Source: Candidatus Poribacteria bacterium | GTDB lineage: Bacteria > Poribacteria > WGA-4E > UBA9662 | Direction of reading: 5' to 3' | DNA: 18,153 bases | Assembly (NCBI GenBank): GCA_002699335.1 | Contig: PACG01000060.1 | Location: 1 to 18,153, forward strand | Part shown: piece by piece, positions 1-5,759 of the stretch | Layout of the letters: the number at the start of each line of letters is the position of its first letter | Position numbering within the stretch: position 1 is the first letter of the stretch | Made by a program: the position numbers and the translations under genes | Notes under the pieces: model-generated | Told to the model about the DNA's origin: nothing | Database searches by the model: none | Seen by the model: the letters and a program-made list of their open reading frames with translations, nothing else

Positions 1-255
1 CACCGGGGGAAACTCGAGTTGATAACCCTCTTGCAAACGCCAGGTTTTGACCCGTCCCTCCTGCTGACACCAGACCGGGAAGCGGGACAGGCTCAGATCA
101 ATCATATCACGGTCGATGGTGCGCTTGGATACTCCACACAGATCGGCCAGTTCCTGTTTGGTAACCCCTTTAGCGGCCCGGCTATGTCGATCCAGTTCGT
201 GCAGGATCATCCACTGTCGTTCGACCTGCTTCTCTTCCGCAGTTTTGGCTGGCAT
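1..255 (-). CDS. WYL-family transcriptional regulator, N-terminal part (runs off the left edge)
   Basis: The reading frame starts at an ATG at 255, preceded by a strong GGAGG 8 bases upstream, and stays open for 85 codons to the window edge. Residues about 29-55 form a DeoR/HTH_11-type helix-turn-helix (ELADLCGVSKRTIDRDMIDL). It is followed by the short winged region and the 'GR..TWRL..GY....PP' linker that in WYL proteins leads into the WYL ligand-binding domain. That domain itself lies outside the window, so the family call is by inference. WYL regulators such as PafB/PafC and DriD act in DNA-damage responses, and DriD is reported to bind single-stranded DNA. Here the gene is last in an operon of SSB, an annealing-type protein and an exonuclease, with 49 bases between it and the exonuclease stop. 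It is the natural candidate to bind the palindromic promoters described below. Confidence 0.75.
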   Translation of the reverse strand, partial: MPAKTAEEKQVERQWMILHELDRHSRAAKGVTKQELADLCGVSKRTIDRDMIDLSLSRFPVWCQQEGRVKTWRLQEGYQLEFPPV

Positions 256-304
256 CGGTTACGACCTCCAATAGTCTACGTTACAATCCGGAAAATTGAT
301 GAAT

Positions 305-1054
305 TCACCAGTTAACGGCATCTTCAGCCCTCATTTTAATGGTGGGCTTTCGGGCTGTCAAGGTCTGGTGCTCTGTCGGTGAGGGGGAACGAAAGTCGAT
401 GACCTGCTTCTGTTTCAACTGTGTATCGAAGTAGGCCAAACATTGGTACTGCTGTAAATAGCGATGGAGTTTGAAGGTCAGGTCAACGTCTTTTCTGGCA
501 TAGTCAATTACCTTTTGGAACAGGTAGGCGGCTGTTTGGTAGCAGAAACTGTTGCTGCTGGCCCGGGCTAGTTGCGGGTTTCCAGACCAACCCCGTAGCA
601 ACTCCAAGCCAGCCCGCCAGAGCTCGACCGCCTGTTGACCGTCACACAGGGTTTTCCCATAGCCAAACTGCTGATAGGCCAGGTTCTGCAGGCTGACCCA
701 CCGTCCGGTTCGTCGATAGAAACGGGACAGGATATCGTTGGATTTGACTCGCCAATCGTCCACCTCAAAACCGGCCTGGGATAGAACTTCAAAATCGAAC
801 CGTTCGCCATTGAAAGAGACAATCTCATCGGCCTGATCCAACAAAGCCTGGATCTGCGGCCGGTCGACAAAATCGAATGACGGGAAATGGGGCAGTTGCG
901 CGTAGGGCGAATAGACCGAATAGTCTAACCGCTCCCCACCGGCCGGCACACCCACTACCAACAACGACAAACCAAACTGACTCAAATTCTGGAATCCGCC
1001 CTCAATTTCAACGGCAGCCCGGTAGGTTTCGGTATCAATAATCACTGTTCCCAT
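305..1054 (-). CDS. DEDDy-type 3'-5' exonuclease (ribonuclease H-like fold)
   Basis: This 249-residue protein carries the DnaQ-superfamily exonuclease signature. Exo I is DTET with Asp7 and Glu9. Exo II is around Asn82-Asp87 (FNGERFDFEVL). Exo III is YARKD with Tyr185 and Asp189, which makes it the DEDDy subtype. It resembles the stand-alone RNase_H_2/YprB-like nucleases more than polymerase proofreading subunits. The expected activity is two-metal hydrolysis of single-stranded DNA or RNA from the 3' end. The start at 1054 has GAGGGGGG six bases upstream. Its operon partners (SSB and a Rad52/Erf-like protein) suggest it trims ends for strand annealing, by analogy with exonuclease/annealase pairs in phages. 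That role is inferred. The last ~40 residues are basic and not conserved in any pattern I recognise. Confidence 0.75.
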   Translation of the reverse strand: MGTVIIDTETYRAAVEIEGGFQNLSQFGLSLLVVGVPAGGERLDYSVYSPYAQLPHFPSFDFVDRPQIQALLDQADEIVSFNGERFDFEVLSQAGFEVDDWRVKSNDILSRFYRRTGRWVSLQNLAYQQFGYGKTLCDGQQAVELWRAGLELLRGWSGNPQLARASSNSFCYQTAAYLFQKVIDYARKDVDLTFKLHRYLQQYQCLAYFDTQLKQKQVIDFRSPSPTEHQTLTARKPTIKMRAEDAVNW

Positions 1055-1094
1055 CGTATTCCCCCCTCTTTTATTCTTCTTTAACTGGTCTTCT

Positions 1095-1340
1095 TTAACC
1101 GGCTTCTTTCCTGGGCCAAGCGTCTAGCTCGACCTGTCCTGCCGACAGGCCCAGTCTACAGAACAGGTTCTCATCCTCCAGCAGCTCTTTCATCTGCTGT
1201 TCCAATCGATCTAGGTCCCACTGGCACTGATCGTGGATAATGGACCTCAGCATCGGCGGCACCTCGCGGACCGATTCCAGAATATCCTGCAACAGGCCGT
1301 TCTGCTCTCGGTTTTGGGTGATCTGTTTCGGCTCTTGCAC
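1095..1340 (-). CDS. Small helical protein, probably the frameshifted C-terminal half of the upstream RemA-like gene
   Basis: An 81-codon frame beginning at a GTG at 1340. It is predicted mostly helical, with alternating charged and hydrophobic residues and an acidic 'MKELLEDENLF' stretch. No good ribosome binding site lies in front of the GTG: GAGGG is about 18 bases away. The frame is already open well upstream of it, across the end of the RemA-like coding region. A slip of one base at the TTTT run near 1350-1355 would join it smoothly to the preceding frame, giving a protein of about 143 residues. I read it as the continuation of the 1525 gene, although an independent, translationally coupled gene is possible. 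The family is not recognised. Confidence 0.45.
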   Translation of the reverse strand: MQEPKQITQNREQNGLLQDILESVREVPPMLRSIIHDQCQWDLDRLEQQMKELLEDENLFCRLGLSAGQVELDAWPRKEAG

Positions 1341-1525
1341 CAGATCGCCAAAATCGATCCCTCGGCCCGCGAGGCGGTTAGAGGTATGCTTTGGCCCTCG
1401 ATATGGACCCAGGTTCGCTGCCCGGGGCCACGGTTTTCTTCCATCGGTTGCAGACCGATGATACTATCGGAAACGAAATACTTGCCATAACCCAGAGGGA
1501 TCATAGTTTTTTCCTGAATTTTCAT
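1247..1525 (-). CDS. RemA/DUF370-like small DNA-binding protein (apparent frameshift near its end)
   Basis: The start at 1525 is supported by GGAGGAGGG about ten bases upstream. Residues 9-62 run 'IPLGYGKYFVSDSIIGLQP...RTWVHI...ASRAEGSILA'. They recall the RemA/DUF370 pattern 'IGFGN.V...RI.AI..P...RRTRAVI.TDS.HVILSA', a small fold that binds DNA as an oligomer; the resemblance is by eye and only moderate. After about residue 62 the translation turns into Arg/Cys/Ser-rich low-quality sequence (SRNRSPKTESRTACCRIFW), while the overlapping -1 frame has normal composition. The real product is therefore probably a fusion with the 1095..1340 frame. It lies 27 bases after the SSB stop. Alternatives are a sequencing error, a recent pseudogene or programmed slippage. 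Confidence 0.5.
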   Translation of the reverse strand: MKIQEKTMIPLGYGKYFVSDSIIGLQPMEENRGPGQRTWVHIEGQSIPLTASRAEGSILAIWCKSRNRSPKTESRTACCRIFWNRSARCRRC

Positions 1526-1552
1526 CTTGGCTTTCCCTCCTCCAGATTGGAG

Positions 1553-1972
1553 TTAAAACGGAATCTCGCCCTCAGCCTCCAACTCGCTGTTGGACTCGGT
1601 TTGGGTACTGTTGACGTTGGATAGGATTTGACTTTCACTGCGGCCGCCGACAAATTCAAAGCCATCGACCAGCAGATCATGCTTGGATCGCTTCTCACCC
1701 TCGGCTGTTTCCCACTGGCGGAAACGGAGCCGGCCTTCGATGTGGATCGGATCGCCCTGGCGGAAATACTCAGTTATCACTTCGGCCGTGCGGCCAAAGG
1801 CCTGCAGGTCGATGAAACAGACCTCTTCCCGTTTCTCGCCGATCTGCTTATCTTTCCAGCTGCGGTTGACGGCCACAGCGGTGGTCATCGACTCGGTGCC
1901 GGAGGGCAGGGTTTGTAGTTCCGGGTCGCGGGTTAATCTACCCATCATAATAGTGCGGTTGTAATTCAACAT
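1553..1972 (-). CDS. ssb: Single-stranded DNA-binding protein
   Basis: A 139-residue SSB of bacterial type. The OB-fold N-terminus has the typical 'N..IMMGRLTRDPELQTLPSG' and 'AVAVNRSWKDK' strands, with 'CFIDLQAFGRTAEVITEYFRQGDPIHIEGRL' in the centre. The disordered tail ends in EIPF, the acidic tip that recruits RecQ, RecO, PriA and similar partners. The start chosen at 1972 follows GGAGAT seven bases upstream. A frame 10 codons longer (to 2002) lacks such a site and adds an atypical extension. SSB coats single strands and protects them. As a second gene in a recombination operon it is likely a specialised copy rather than the replication SSB, but the chromosomal copy is not visible here. 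Confidence 0.93.
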   Translation of the reverse strand: MLNYNRTIMMGRLTRDPELQTLPSGTESMTTAVAVNRSWKDKQIGEKREEVCFIDLQAFGRTAEVITEYFRQGDPIHIEGRLRFRQWETAEGEKRSKHDLLVDGFEFVGGRSESQILSNVNSTQTESNSELEAEGEIPF

Positions 1973-2020
1973 CGGATTTATCTCCTTTATTTCAGGTTCC
2001 AATAACTTAAGTTTAATAAC

Positions 2021-2581
2021 TTACGCTTCTTGCATGCCTGCAACCAAAATTTGGTCGGCAAAACATTCTAGTTGCTGGGCGGTGAGTTGACGAATCTCCT
2101 CTGTACCGAACAGTTGAGCCGATTTGGCCTTCAATTGATCGACGGTCAAATCGGCCTGTTGCCGCGCCTGCTCGACCGCTAGTAAGAGTTCCTGGCTGGG
2201 AACCAGCTCTATTTCCAGTTGCGACTGACGAGCAGCCGTTGCGGGCGCAACCGGCTGCATCTCCTCGGCGGAAGCTAGGTAGTGGCCGCCGTAACCGGCG
2301 TTAGCCAGAGCTCGGCCAATGGCGGAGGTCTCCGCATTCTCCAGCGCAAAGGTGAAGTTGATAGCTCGGTTGTTCTCCAACTCGAAGTATTCGCGGGCAT
2401 GGTCGCTAAAGATCAAGCTTTGGCCCTCAGCCAGAATTTCGACCCTGGCTTTGAACGTAATATGGTTGACGGTTTCATCCACAATCTTGGTATGGATGGA
2501 CAATAGTGGATGGTCTTGGTGGATAGCTGCCAGCCGTTCGGCTACAGTGTTGTATTCATTACCCCTAATTTTGACGGGCAT
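2021..2581 (-). CDS. Rad52/Erf-like single-strand annealing-type protein
   Basis: A 186-residue protein starting at the ATG at 2581, with AGGAGAT just upstream. The earlier ATG at 2614 lacks a comparable site. Residues about 15-80 form an alpha/beta core (ERLAAIHQDHPLLSIHTKIV, 'VNHITFKARVEI'). At 81-98 comes ENAETSAIGRALANAGYG, a motif seen in phage-encoded proteins near ssDNA annealing factors and resembling the Erf/Rad52 helix 'ETKAI.RAL...G'. The C-terminal third (residues about 115-186) is Gln/Ala/Glu-rich and helical, and may be a partner-binding region. As first gene of an operon with SSB and an exonuclease, the expected role is annealing or loading on SSB-coated single strands. The exact family needs profile comparison; a general phage-type ssDNA-associated protein is the alternative. 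Confidence 0.6.
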   Translation of the reverse strand: MPVKIRGNEYNTVAERLAAIHQDHPLLSIHTKIVDETVNHITFKARVEILAEGQSLIFSDHAREYFELENNRAINFTFALENAETSAIGRALANAGYGGHYLASAEEMQPVAPATAARQSQLEIELVPSQELLLAVEQARQQADLTVDQLKAKSAQLFGTEEIRQLTAQQLECFADQILVAGMQEA

Positions 2582-2604
2582 CTTTATCTCCTCGGAAGAT
2601 GGAT

Positions 2605-2718
2605 CTATCTCCATCTCTTCCCGTTGGTTAATCGATACTGATTATGTCTGACAACTATGACAGCCCATGTTGCTGTCAGTTGATAATTTGTTTTTTCGGT
2701 TAAGCCTGCCTGAAACAT
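2605..2718 (-). CDS. Possible 37-codon leader ORF upstream of the annealing-protein operon
   Basis: An ATG at 2718 opens 37 codons (MFQAGLTEKTNYQLTATW...). AAGGAGA lies upstream at a rather long spacing of about 14 bases. It would be read only from the more distant promoter (2771-2802), because the nearer promoter (2641-2672) lies inside it. The start region resembles that of the sigma gene, which also begins ATGTTTCA(A/G)GC after a GAG-T5 stretch. It could be a leader peptide, a relic of a duplicated 5' region, or chance. Confidence 0.25.
   Translation of the reverse strand: MFQAGLTEKTNYQLTATWAVIVVRHNQYRLTNGKRWR
2641..2672 (-). promoter_or_regulatory. Promoter P1 of the annealing protein/SSB operon, palindrome class
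   Basis: Read on the minus strand, CAACATGGGCTGTCA (2672-2658) is followed after 11 bases by the -10 hexamer CATAAT (2646-2641). There is no TTGACA-like -35; the palindrome occupies about -39 to -25. The start codon at 2581 lies about 60 bases downstream of the -10. The arms are the least perfect of the intact members, but the TGGGCTGTC core is identical to that of the sigma-gene promoter. Confidence 0.7.
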
Positions 2719-2770
2719 TGGATCTGAAAAATCTCCTTTTTGTTCAGCTGGGTGCTTGTTAACAATTATG

Positions 2771-2802
2771 ATTATGCCCACTATGTACGACAGGTTACGT
2801 CG
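2771..2802 (-). promoter_or_regulatory. Promoter P2, upstream tandem promoter of the same operon, palindrome class
   Basis: On the minus strand CGACGTAACCTGTCG (2802-2788) is followed after 11 bases by CATAAT (2776-2771), preceded by GGG. Geometry is identical to P1, 130 bases away. One arm has a single deviation (CGACG for CGACA). It would give a longer 5' leader that includes the possible leader ORF at 2718. Confidence 0.65.
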
Positions 2803-3098
2803 CAGATGAGAAAACAATCAAAAAATTGGATTTATAGTCGATCTAGGGGTGGCCTGGTCAGCGGTTAAATCGAAGCAGAGCCGCCACGATAACGCGAATG
2901 ATGCACGTGACGATGATATTTGATGTTGCCGCCTAGGCCAGATGGAGCGAAAAACGAAGCCTTGATCCACCTGGCATCATCTTCGTCCTGACCTATCCCA
3001 GGATGGTAACGGGCGAAAGAACTACTCCTCGCTCACTGGTCCATTTCTTTGAAGTCATCTCCATCATCGATAACCTGAGTCAAAAGATTGTTCCGGTT

Positions 3099-3143
3099 AG
3101 AATCAGGGACATCTACTCTTCCGCTTTTGCATCTCTAACGAGC
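3099..3143. repeat. Dispersed repeat, copy 1
   Basis: The segment shares 27 of 30 bases (core AATCAGGGA.ATCT.C.CTTCCGCTTTT) with 17788-17817. Weaker similarity continues for 15 more bases, about 37 of 45 in all. Both copies have the same orientation, and both lie just after a TAG stop read on the minus strand. It may be a small non-coding element or the relic of a shared 3' flank. Confidence 0.5.
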
Positions 3144-3163
3144 CCGCTTCAAATTCACCCAGG

Positions 3164-3197
3164 CTGTAAAAAAGGGGCTCTAACTCACTTTTTACAG
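3164..3197. repeat. Perfect 9-bp inverted repeat next to promoter P3
   Basis: CTGTAAAAA (3164-3172) and TTTTTACAG (3189-3197) are exact reverse complements separated by 16 bases, ending 5 bases before the P3 palindrome. The position, about 40-80 bases before the transcription start, suits an upstream regulator site. It does not look like a plus-strand terminator because a U run does not follow the second arm. Confidence 0.5.
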
Positions 3198-3202
3198 TCG
3201 TA

Positions 3203-3234
3203 CGACATAGTCTGTCGTCCTCCGCTGGCATACT
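3203..3234 (+). promoter_or_regulatory. Promoter P3 of the small coiled-coil genes, palindrome class
   Basis: CGACATAGTCTGTCG (3203-3217), extended to 6-bp arms ACGACA/TGTCGT, is followed after 11 bases by CATACT (3229-3234). The 15-bp core is identical to that of P4, 1.35 kb away, although the surrounding bases differ. This points to selection rather than recent duplication. The next start codon is at 3327. Confidence 0.7.
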
Positions 3235-3242
3235 AGGTTATA

Positions 3243-3287
3243 GCAGAGGAGGCCATGACCACGCGGCCATATATGGCCGCCTTCTGC
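3243..3287 (+). promoter_or_regulatory. Structured 5' leader (long hairpin with an inner palindrome)
   Basis: GCAGAGGAGGCCAT (3243-3256) pairs with ATGGCCGCCTTCTGC (3273-3287) with one mismatch and a bulge. Nested between and overlapping is a perfect 14-bp palindrome, GGCCATATATGGCC (3265-3278), so two mutually exclusive folds are possible. The left arm holds an AGGAGG sequence directly before an ATG (3254) that opens a 21-codon frame. The structure begins only a few bases after the expected P3 transcription start, and could act as an mRNA stabiliser or attenuator. Confidence 0.4.
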
Positions 3288-3326
3288 TTGATTCAAGATC
3301 TTAATTCTTTAAGCAGGTAGAAAGAA

Positions 3327-3545
3327 ATGACAAATTATCAAAAGCGATTACAAGGTGAACTGGAGACTGAGGCCAAGCGTCTGGATTGGTTATATGCCCG
3401 AATGCACTACTACCAACGACAGATCGAAGTGGCACGGCAAAAGATCGAACAGATGGAGACCTGTCGGGTCGCCGACAAACTGGTCTCGCTGCCATTAAAG
3501 GGCAGCAGCGTCAGGTCATCAATAGATCCTGATGATCGCAGTTGA
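3327..3545 (+). CDS. Small coiled-coil protein of unknown function
   Basis: A 72-residue protein, highly charged and helical over residues 4-48 (RLQGELETEAKRLDWLYARM, 'YYQRQIEVARQKIEQMET'), with heptad-like spacing and a Ser/Asp-rich tail. It starts at the ATG at 3327 with AGG about ten bases upstream. It is the first gene after promoter P3, and 78 bases before a second protein of the same style, which has a similar 'RLE.L..R...ERQI......RL...EQL' layout. The two may be distant paralogues. No family is recognised; oligomerisation through the coiled coil is the only property visible. Confidence 0.55.
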   Translation: MTNYQKRLQGELETEAKRLDWLYARMHYYQRQIEVARQKIEQMETCRVADKLVSLPLKGSSVRSSIDPDDRS

Positions 3546-3623
3546 TCCTAAGTTCTAACTTACGGTGGTCGCCCACAAGACGGCGGGTGGCACACCGCCA
3601 ACAGCTCAAGCGGGAGTTATACA

Positions 3624-3869
3624 ATGAAGGAGAGCAGCAAAGAGAAGACAGTCCATTCGCCCTTCCAACTGAACCAAGCGCTGGATTCAGCATGCCAACG
3701 TCTGGAGGATCTGCTTATGCGGCGAGACGGCTGCGAACGGCAAATCAGCCGAACAGTCAACCGCCTGATGGCGATTGAGCAGTTGCTAGACCAGCTACAG
3801 GCGGAAGATCCCGATCTAGCACTACACGCTGAAGTAGAACGGGTGCTTTACCAGCACGAGCCGGGATAA
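3624..3869 (+). CDS. Small coiled-coil protein of unknown function (second of a pair)
   Basis: An 81-residue helical protein with GGGAG seven bases before its ATG. Residues 18-62 (ALDSACQRLEDLLMRRDGCE, 'RQISRTVNRLMAIEQLLDQL') form a long amphipathic helix or helical hairpin, followed by an acidic segment. It probably shares the P3 transcript with the 3327 gene. A GC-rich hairpin (GGCGG/CCGCC, about 3582-3600) in the gap between them could set the relative expression. It faces the SWIM gene tail to tail, 81 bases away. The function is unknown. Confidence 0.6.
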   Translation: MKESSKEKTVHSPFQLNQALDSACQRLEDLLMRRDGCERQISRTVNRLMAIEQLLDQLQAEDPDLALHAEVERVLYQHEPG

Positions 3870-3950
3870 AAAGCGGCTGCATTAAGAGCTACATTAATCA
3901 GTCCAGATCAACCACAAGACCCGTTTGTCCACCGGTGAGGCTGAGTCTCT

Positions 3951-4379
3951 TCAAACAGAAGGGATTTCTGTCACTGGCGGCGGCGACCACAGAGAATAGT
4001 AACTGTCTTTGTCATCTGTTTCAATTAACTGCTGTTTATCCACGGCTCTATCGATGGCTGGATTTGCTAGCTGTCGATAGGCCAAAACTGAGATGATATG
4101 TTGACACGGCTGGCAGCGTTTACGGAAATCCTGACAAGTACAGCCCCAACTGGCCTCATAGATAGAAAGATAGACGTTATACCATTTGTCTCCTCGGGAA
4201 CGGCTAAGAACCTGATATGTGTCTGGACCCAAAGTGGGTCGAACCGAATTGCGGTAAATCAGCTGATTGGCCCCAGCCAAACGACGTATCGTATCCTGAT
4301 CACAAGGAGGGTCTAAGGCTACTGACGCTCGGTTGAGTTAACGGTTGCTTAACTGAGATCTCTTACCAAAATATGCCAT
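3951..4379 (-). pseudogene. SWIM zinc-finger protein with an in-frame stop at codon 14
   Basis: The C-terminal part is a clear SWIM domain. Counted from the TTG at 4280, Cys47-x-Cys49, then Cys59-x-His61 (WGCTCQDFRKRCQPCQHII), with the usual preceding 'YQVLSRSRGDKWYNVYLS' strands. The only good start is ATG at 4379, with AGGAG nine bases upstream. It is in the same frame, but a TAA interrupts at codon 14 (4338-4340). The stop sits in a near-tandem repeat (TTAAGCAACCG then TTAACTCAACCG), which suggests a slippage duplication made it. Translation may restart at TTG 4280 (109 codons), where no ribosome site is evident. SWIM domains bind DNA or proteins and occur in recombination factors. The gene lies downstream of the sixth palindrome (4440-4471). 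Confidence 0.65.
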
Positions 4380-4439
4380 GATTGGTTACTCCTATTGACC
4401 TTGACCGGTCGTTATTTAAATCTGTTTATTTCACTGTCT

Positions 4440-4471
4440 AGGGTACCAATCAATAGCGACAGTTGGTGTCA
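4440..4471 (-). promoter_or_regulatory. Promoter P6 of the SWIM gene, palindrome class (weak -10)
   Basis: On the minus strand TGACACCAACTGTCG (4471-4457) is followed after 11 bases by TACCCT (4445-4440). The palindrome and spacing fit the other five sites, but the -10 is poor. The site lies about 60 bases before the ATG at 4379. It could be an activator-dependent promoter or a degenerate copy, in line with the broken gene it precedes. Confidence 0.45.
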
Positions 4472-4556
4472 GGATGGGGAAAAGTTCTCACCTTTAAGTC
4501 CGAGTCGTCGGCCAACCTGCCAGACCAACGCCACCTGGGCTAAAAAAGGTTAAGAT

Positions 4557-4588
4557 CGACATAGTCTGTCGTACTTAAAGGGCATTAT
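4557..4588 (+). promoter_or_regulatory. Promoter P4 of the 4619 gene, palindrome class
   Basis: CGACATAGTCTGTCG (4557-4571), then 11 bases ending in GGG, then CATTAT (4583-4588). The transcription start would fall near 4595 and the GTG start at 4619. This is the best-preserved member together with P3. Confidence 0.72.
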
Positions 4589-4618
4589 AAGCATAAAACA
4601 AAAAAGAGAGGATCAATT

Positions 4619-4873
4619 GTGAAAAATAGACGAATCAGCCTCGAATCTTTAGTCTACGCGGTAGACCTAGAAACAGCTGAAATGGGTTGGTATACTCTGA
4701 GACAAAAAGATACGGTAAACACCATTCTTCGTTTGCCGCCCGACGGAGTCATCCAAGCCCTAAATGACCAGATCGTTGACCAGCACCCCTGGGGCCAACA
4801 GATTTTCTTTAAGCGATTCGCGGCTGCTAAGCGGCGGAGAGAGCAAATCCAAAAAGGCCAGTACCGGGCTTAA
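4619..4873 (+). CDS. Unknown 84-residue protein
   Basis: Starts at a GTG at 4619 with AGAGGA six bases upstream, shortly after promoter P4. The protein is a mixed alpha/beta chain (ISLESLVYAVDLETAEMGWY, then 'LPPDGVIQALNDQIVDQHPW') with a strongly basic tail (KRFAAAKRRREQIQKGQYRA). The tail could bind nucleic acid. There are no cysteines and no membrane segment. It is followed 52 bases later by the zinc-ribbon/HTH gene and probably shares its transcript. I do not recognise a family; control by the shared palindrome links it to the recombination genes. Confidence 0.65.
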   Translation: MKNRRISLESLVYAVDLETAEMGWYTLRQKDTVNTILRLPPDGVIQALNDQIVDQHPWGQQIFFKRFAAAKRRREQIQKGQYRA

Positions 4874-4925
4874 AATCGTAAATCTGTTAGCTAGATGAGC
4901 CGATGATTAGGGGAGCCCAATCCAG

Positions 4926-5759
4926 ATGAGTGTCTTACAAACAATTCGACAATTGGCTGAATCCATAGTAGACATCTGCAGCCAGGATCGATTAGGCAAA
5001 GCGAATAAAGATTGTCTGTTGAAACTTCAGGGCCAGATTTTCACCCAGATCGAGAGTCTGACCGAGTGCCAGATCTGCCACTGCGTTTCCGATCTGCTGA
5101 TTGCCATGACCATCAATGACAGCAGCGCCAATCTGTGTCGAGAATGTGGATTTGAAGCCCTGAATAGGGGACAGATCAAGAAGGGTAAACGTCGCTGTAC
5201 CTCTACCTCTGGCTCCCAAAAGCCGTCAGTTAGTCCATCGGATCAATCAGGCCAGAGGGTTAAATCGCAAACAAATAGTAAAGTCCCAGTGGTAGCGGTA
5301 ACCGAGAAATCGGAAGGTCTGTCAGAGGTAGAAGTGGTGAGTCAGGTTGAAGCCGAAACGGGGCTAAAGAAAACAACGGTACGCCGAATTCAGAGGGTGA
5401 TCCGGGAGATTGCCACCTTGATGAACCTGGAGAACACCGTTCTGTATGTGGCCGGCAAAGCTCGGATCACCGAACTGAAGGCCGAGGTGCGACAACCGCA
5501 AACAGCGGTTCAGCTAGTGTATGACGAGTGCGGTCTGAAGGGCCTGTTCTTCGAACCAGGTGAATTAGGAGTAATGAATTTCAGCCGGTATTTCACCTTC
5601 ACTACTCCAAATTCTCACGTCAGTTGGCAACCCGCCGTAACTTGGTTAAGGCGTTCGATTCCAACTGGCGGACACGCTGTCGACTCAGCCCCAGTTGTTG
5701 GCCGATTCGGGCAGAGGAAGTTTCTACCAGACCGGCCAAACCAAAGCGGAGTTGGATAA
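4926..5759 (+). CDS. Zinc-ribbon and helix-turn-helix protein; its 3' end overlaps the sigma gene antisense
   Basis: Up to 277 residues, ATG at 4926 with GGGGAG ten bases upstream. Residues 48-74 form a four-cysteine knuckle (Cys48, Cys51, Cys71, Cys74; 'ECQIC...NLCRECG'). A Ser/Lys/Gln-rich linker (about 85-125) follows, then a helix-turn-helix-like segment at about 131-165 (VVSQVEAETGLKKTTVRRIQ) and another alpha/beta stretch to ~218. From residue ~232 on, the frame reads the opposite strand of the sigma gene (5620-5759). The last ~46 residues are therefore dictated by sigma region 4, and the ancestral protein probably ended near the 5560-5618 hairpin. It is likely a DNA-binding accessory regulator. 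No named family is recognised. Confidence 0.65.
   Translation: MSVLQTIRQLAESIVDICSQDRLGKANKDCLLKLQGQIFTQIESLTECQICHCVSDLLIAMTINDSSANLCRECGFEALNRGQIKKGKRRCTSTSGSQKPSVSPSDQSGQRVKSQTNSKVPVVAVTEKSEGLSEVEVVSQVEAETGLKKTTVRRIQRVIREIATLMNLENTVLYVAGKARITELKAEVRQPQTAVQLVYDECGLKGLFFEPGELGVMNFSRYFTFTTPNSHVSWQPAVTWLRRSIPTGGHAVDSAPVVGRFGQRKFLPDRPNQSGVG
5560..5618. terminator. Imperfect inverted repeat between convergent genes (possible bidirectional terminator)
   Basis: GTGAATTAGGAGTAATGAA (5560-5578) and TTCACTACTCCAAATTCTCAC (5598-5618) pair over about 19 bp with two mismatches and a 2-base bulge, around a 19-base loop. It lies exactly at the sigma gene stop (5620) and near the probable ancestral end of the zinc-ribbon gene. 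There is no clear T run, so intrinsic termination is uncertain. Confidence 0.35.

Larger units (their letters stand above)
2803..3200. other. Intergenic region without a convincing gene
   Basis: About 400 bases between divergent transcription units. A 77-codon plus-strand frame (3003-3236) has unremarkable composition and no ribosome binding site, and overlaps the P3 promoter. I see no tRNA. The region holds a copy of a 45-bp dispersed repeat (3099-3143) and a perfect inverted repeat (3164-3197), listed separately. On the minus strand before the repeat copy there is a short frame ending in TAG, possibly the relic of a gene 3' end. Confidence 0.5.

Noticed and set aside
2830..2990. Possible tRNA in the intergenic region
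   Set aside because: No T-loop consensus with matching acceptor and anticodon stems could be built.
3003..3236. 77-codon plus-strand frame between the divergent units
   Set aside because: No ribosome site, overlaps promoter P3, the inverted repeat and a dispersed repeat, and has no recognisable composition.
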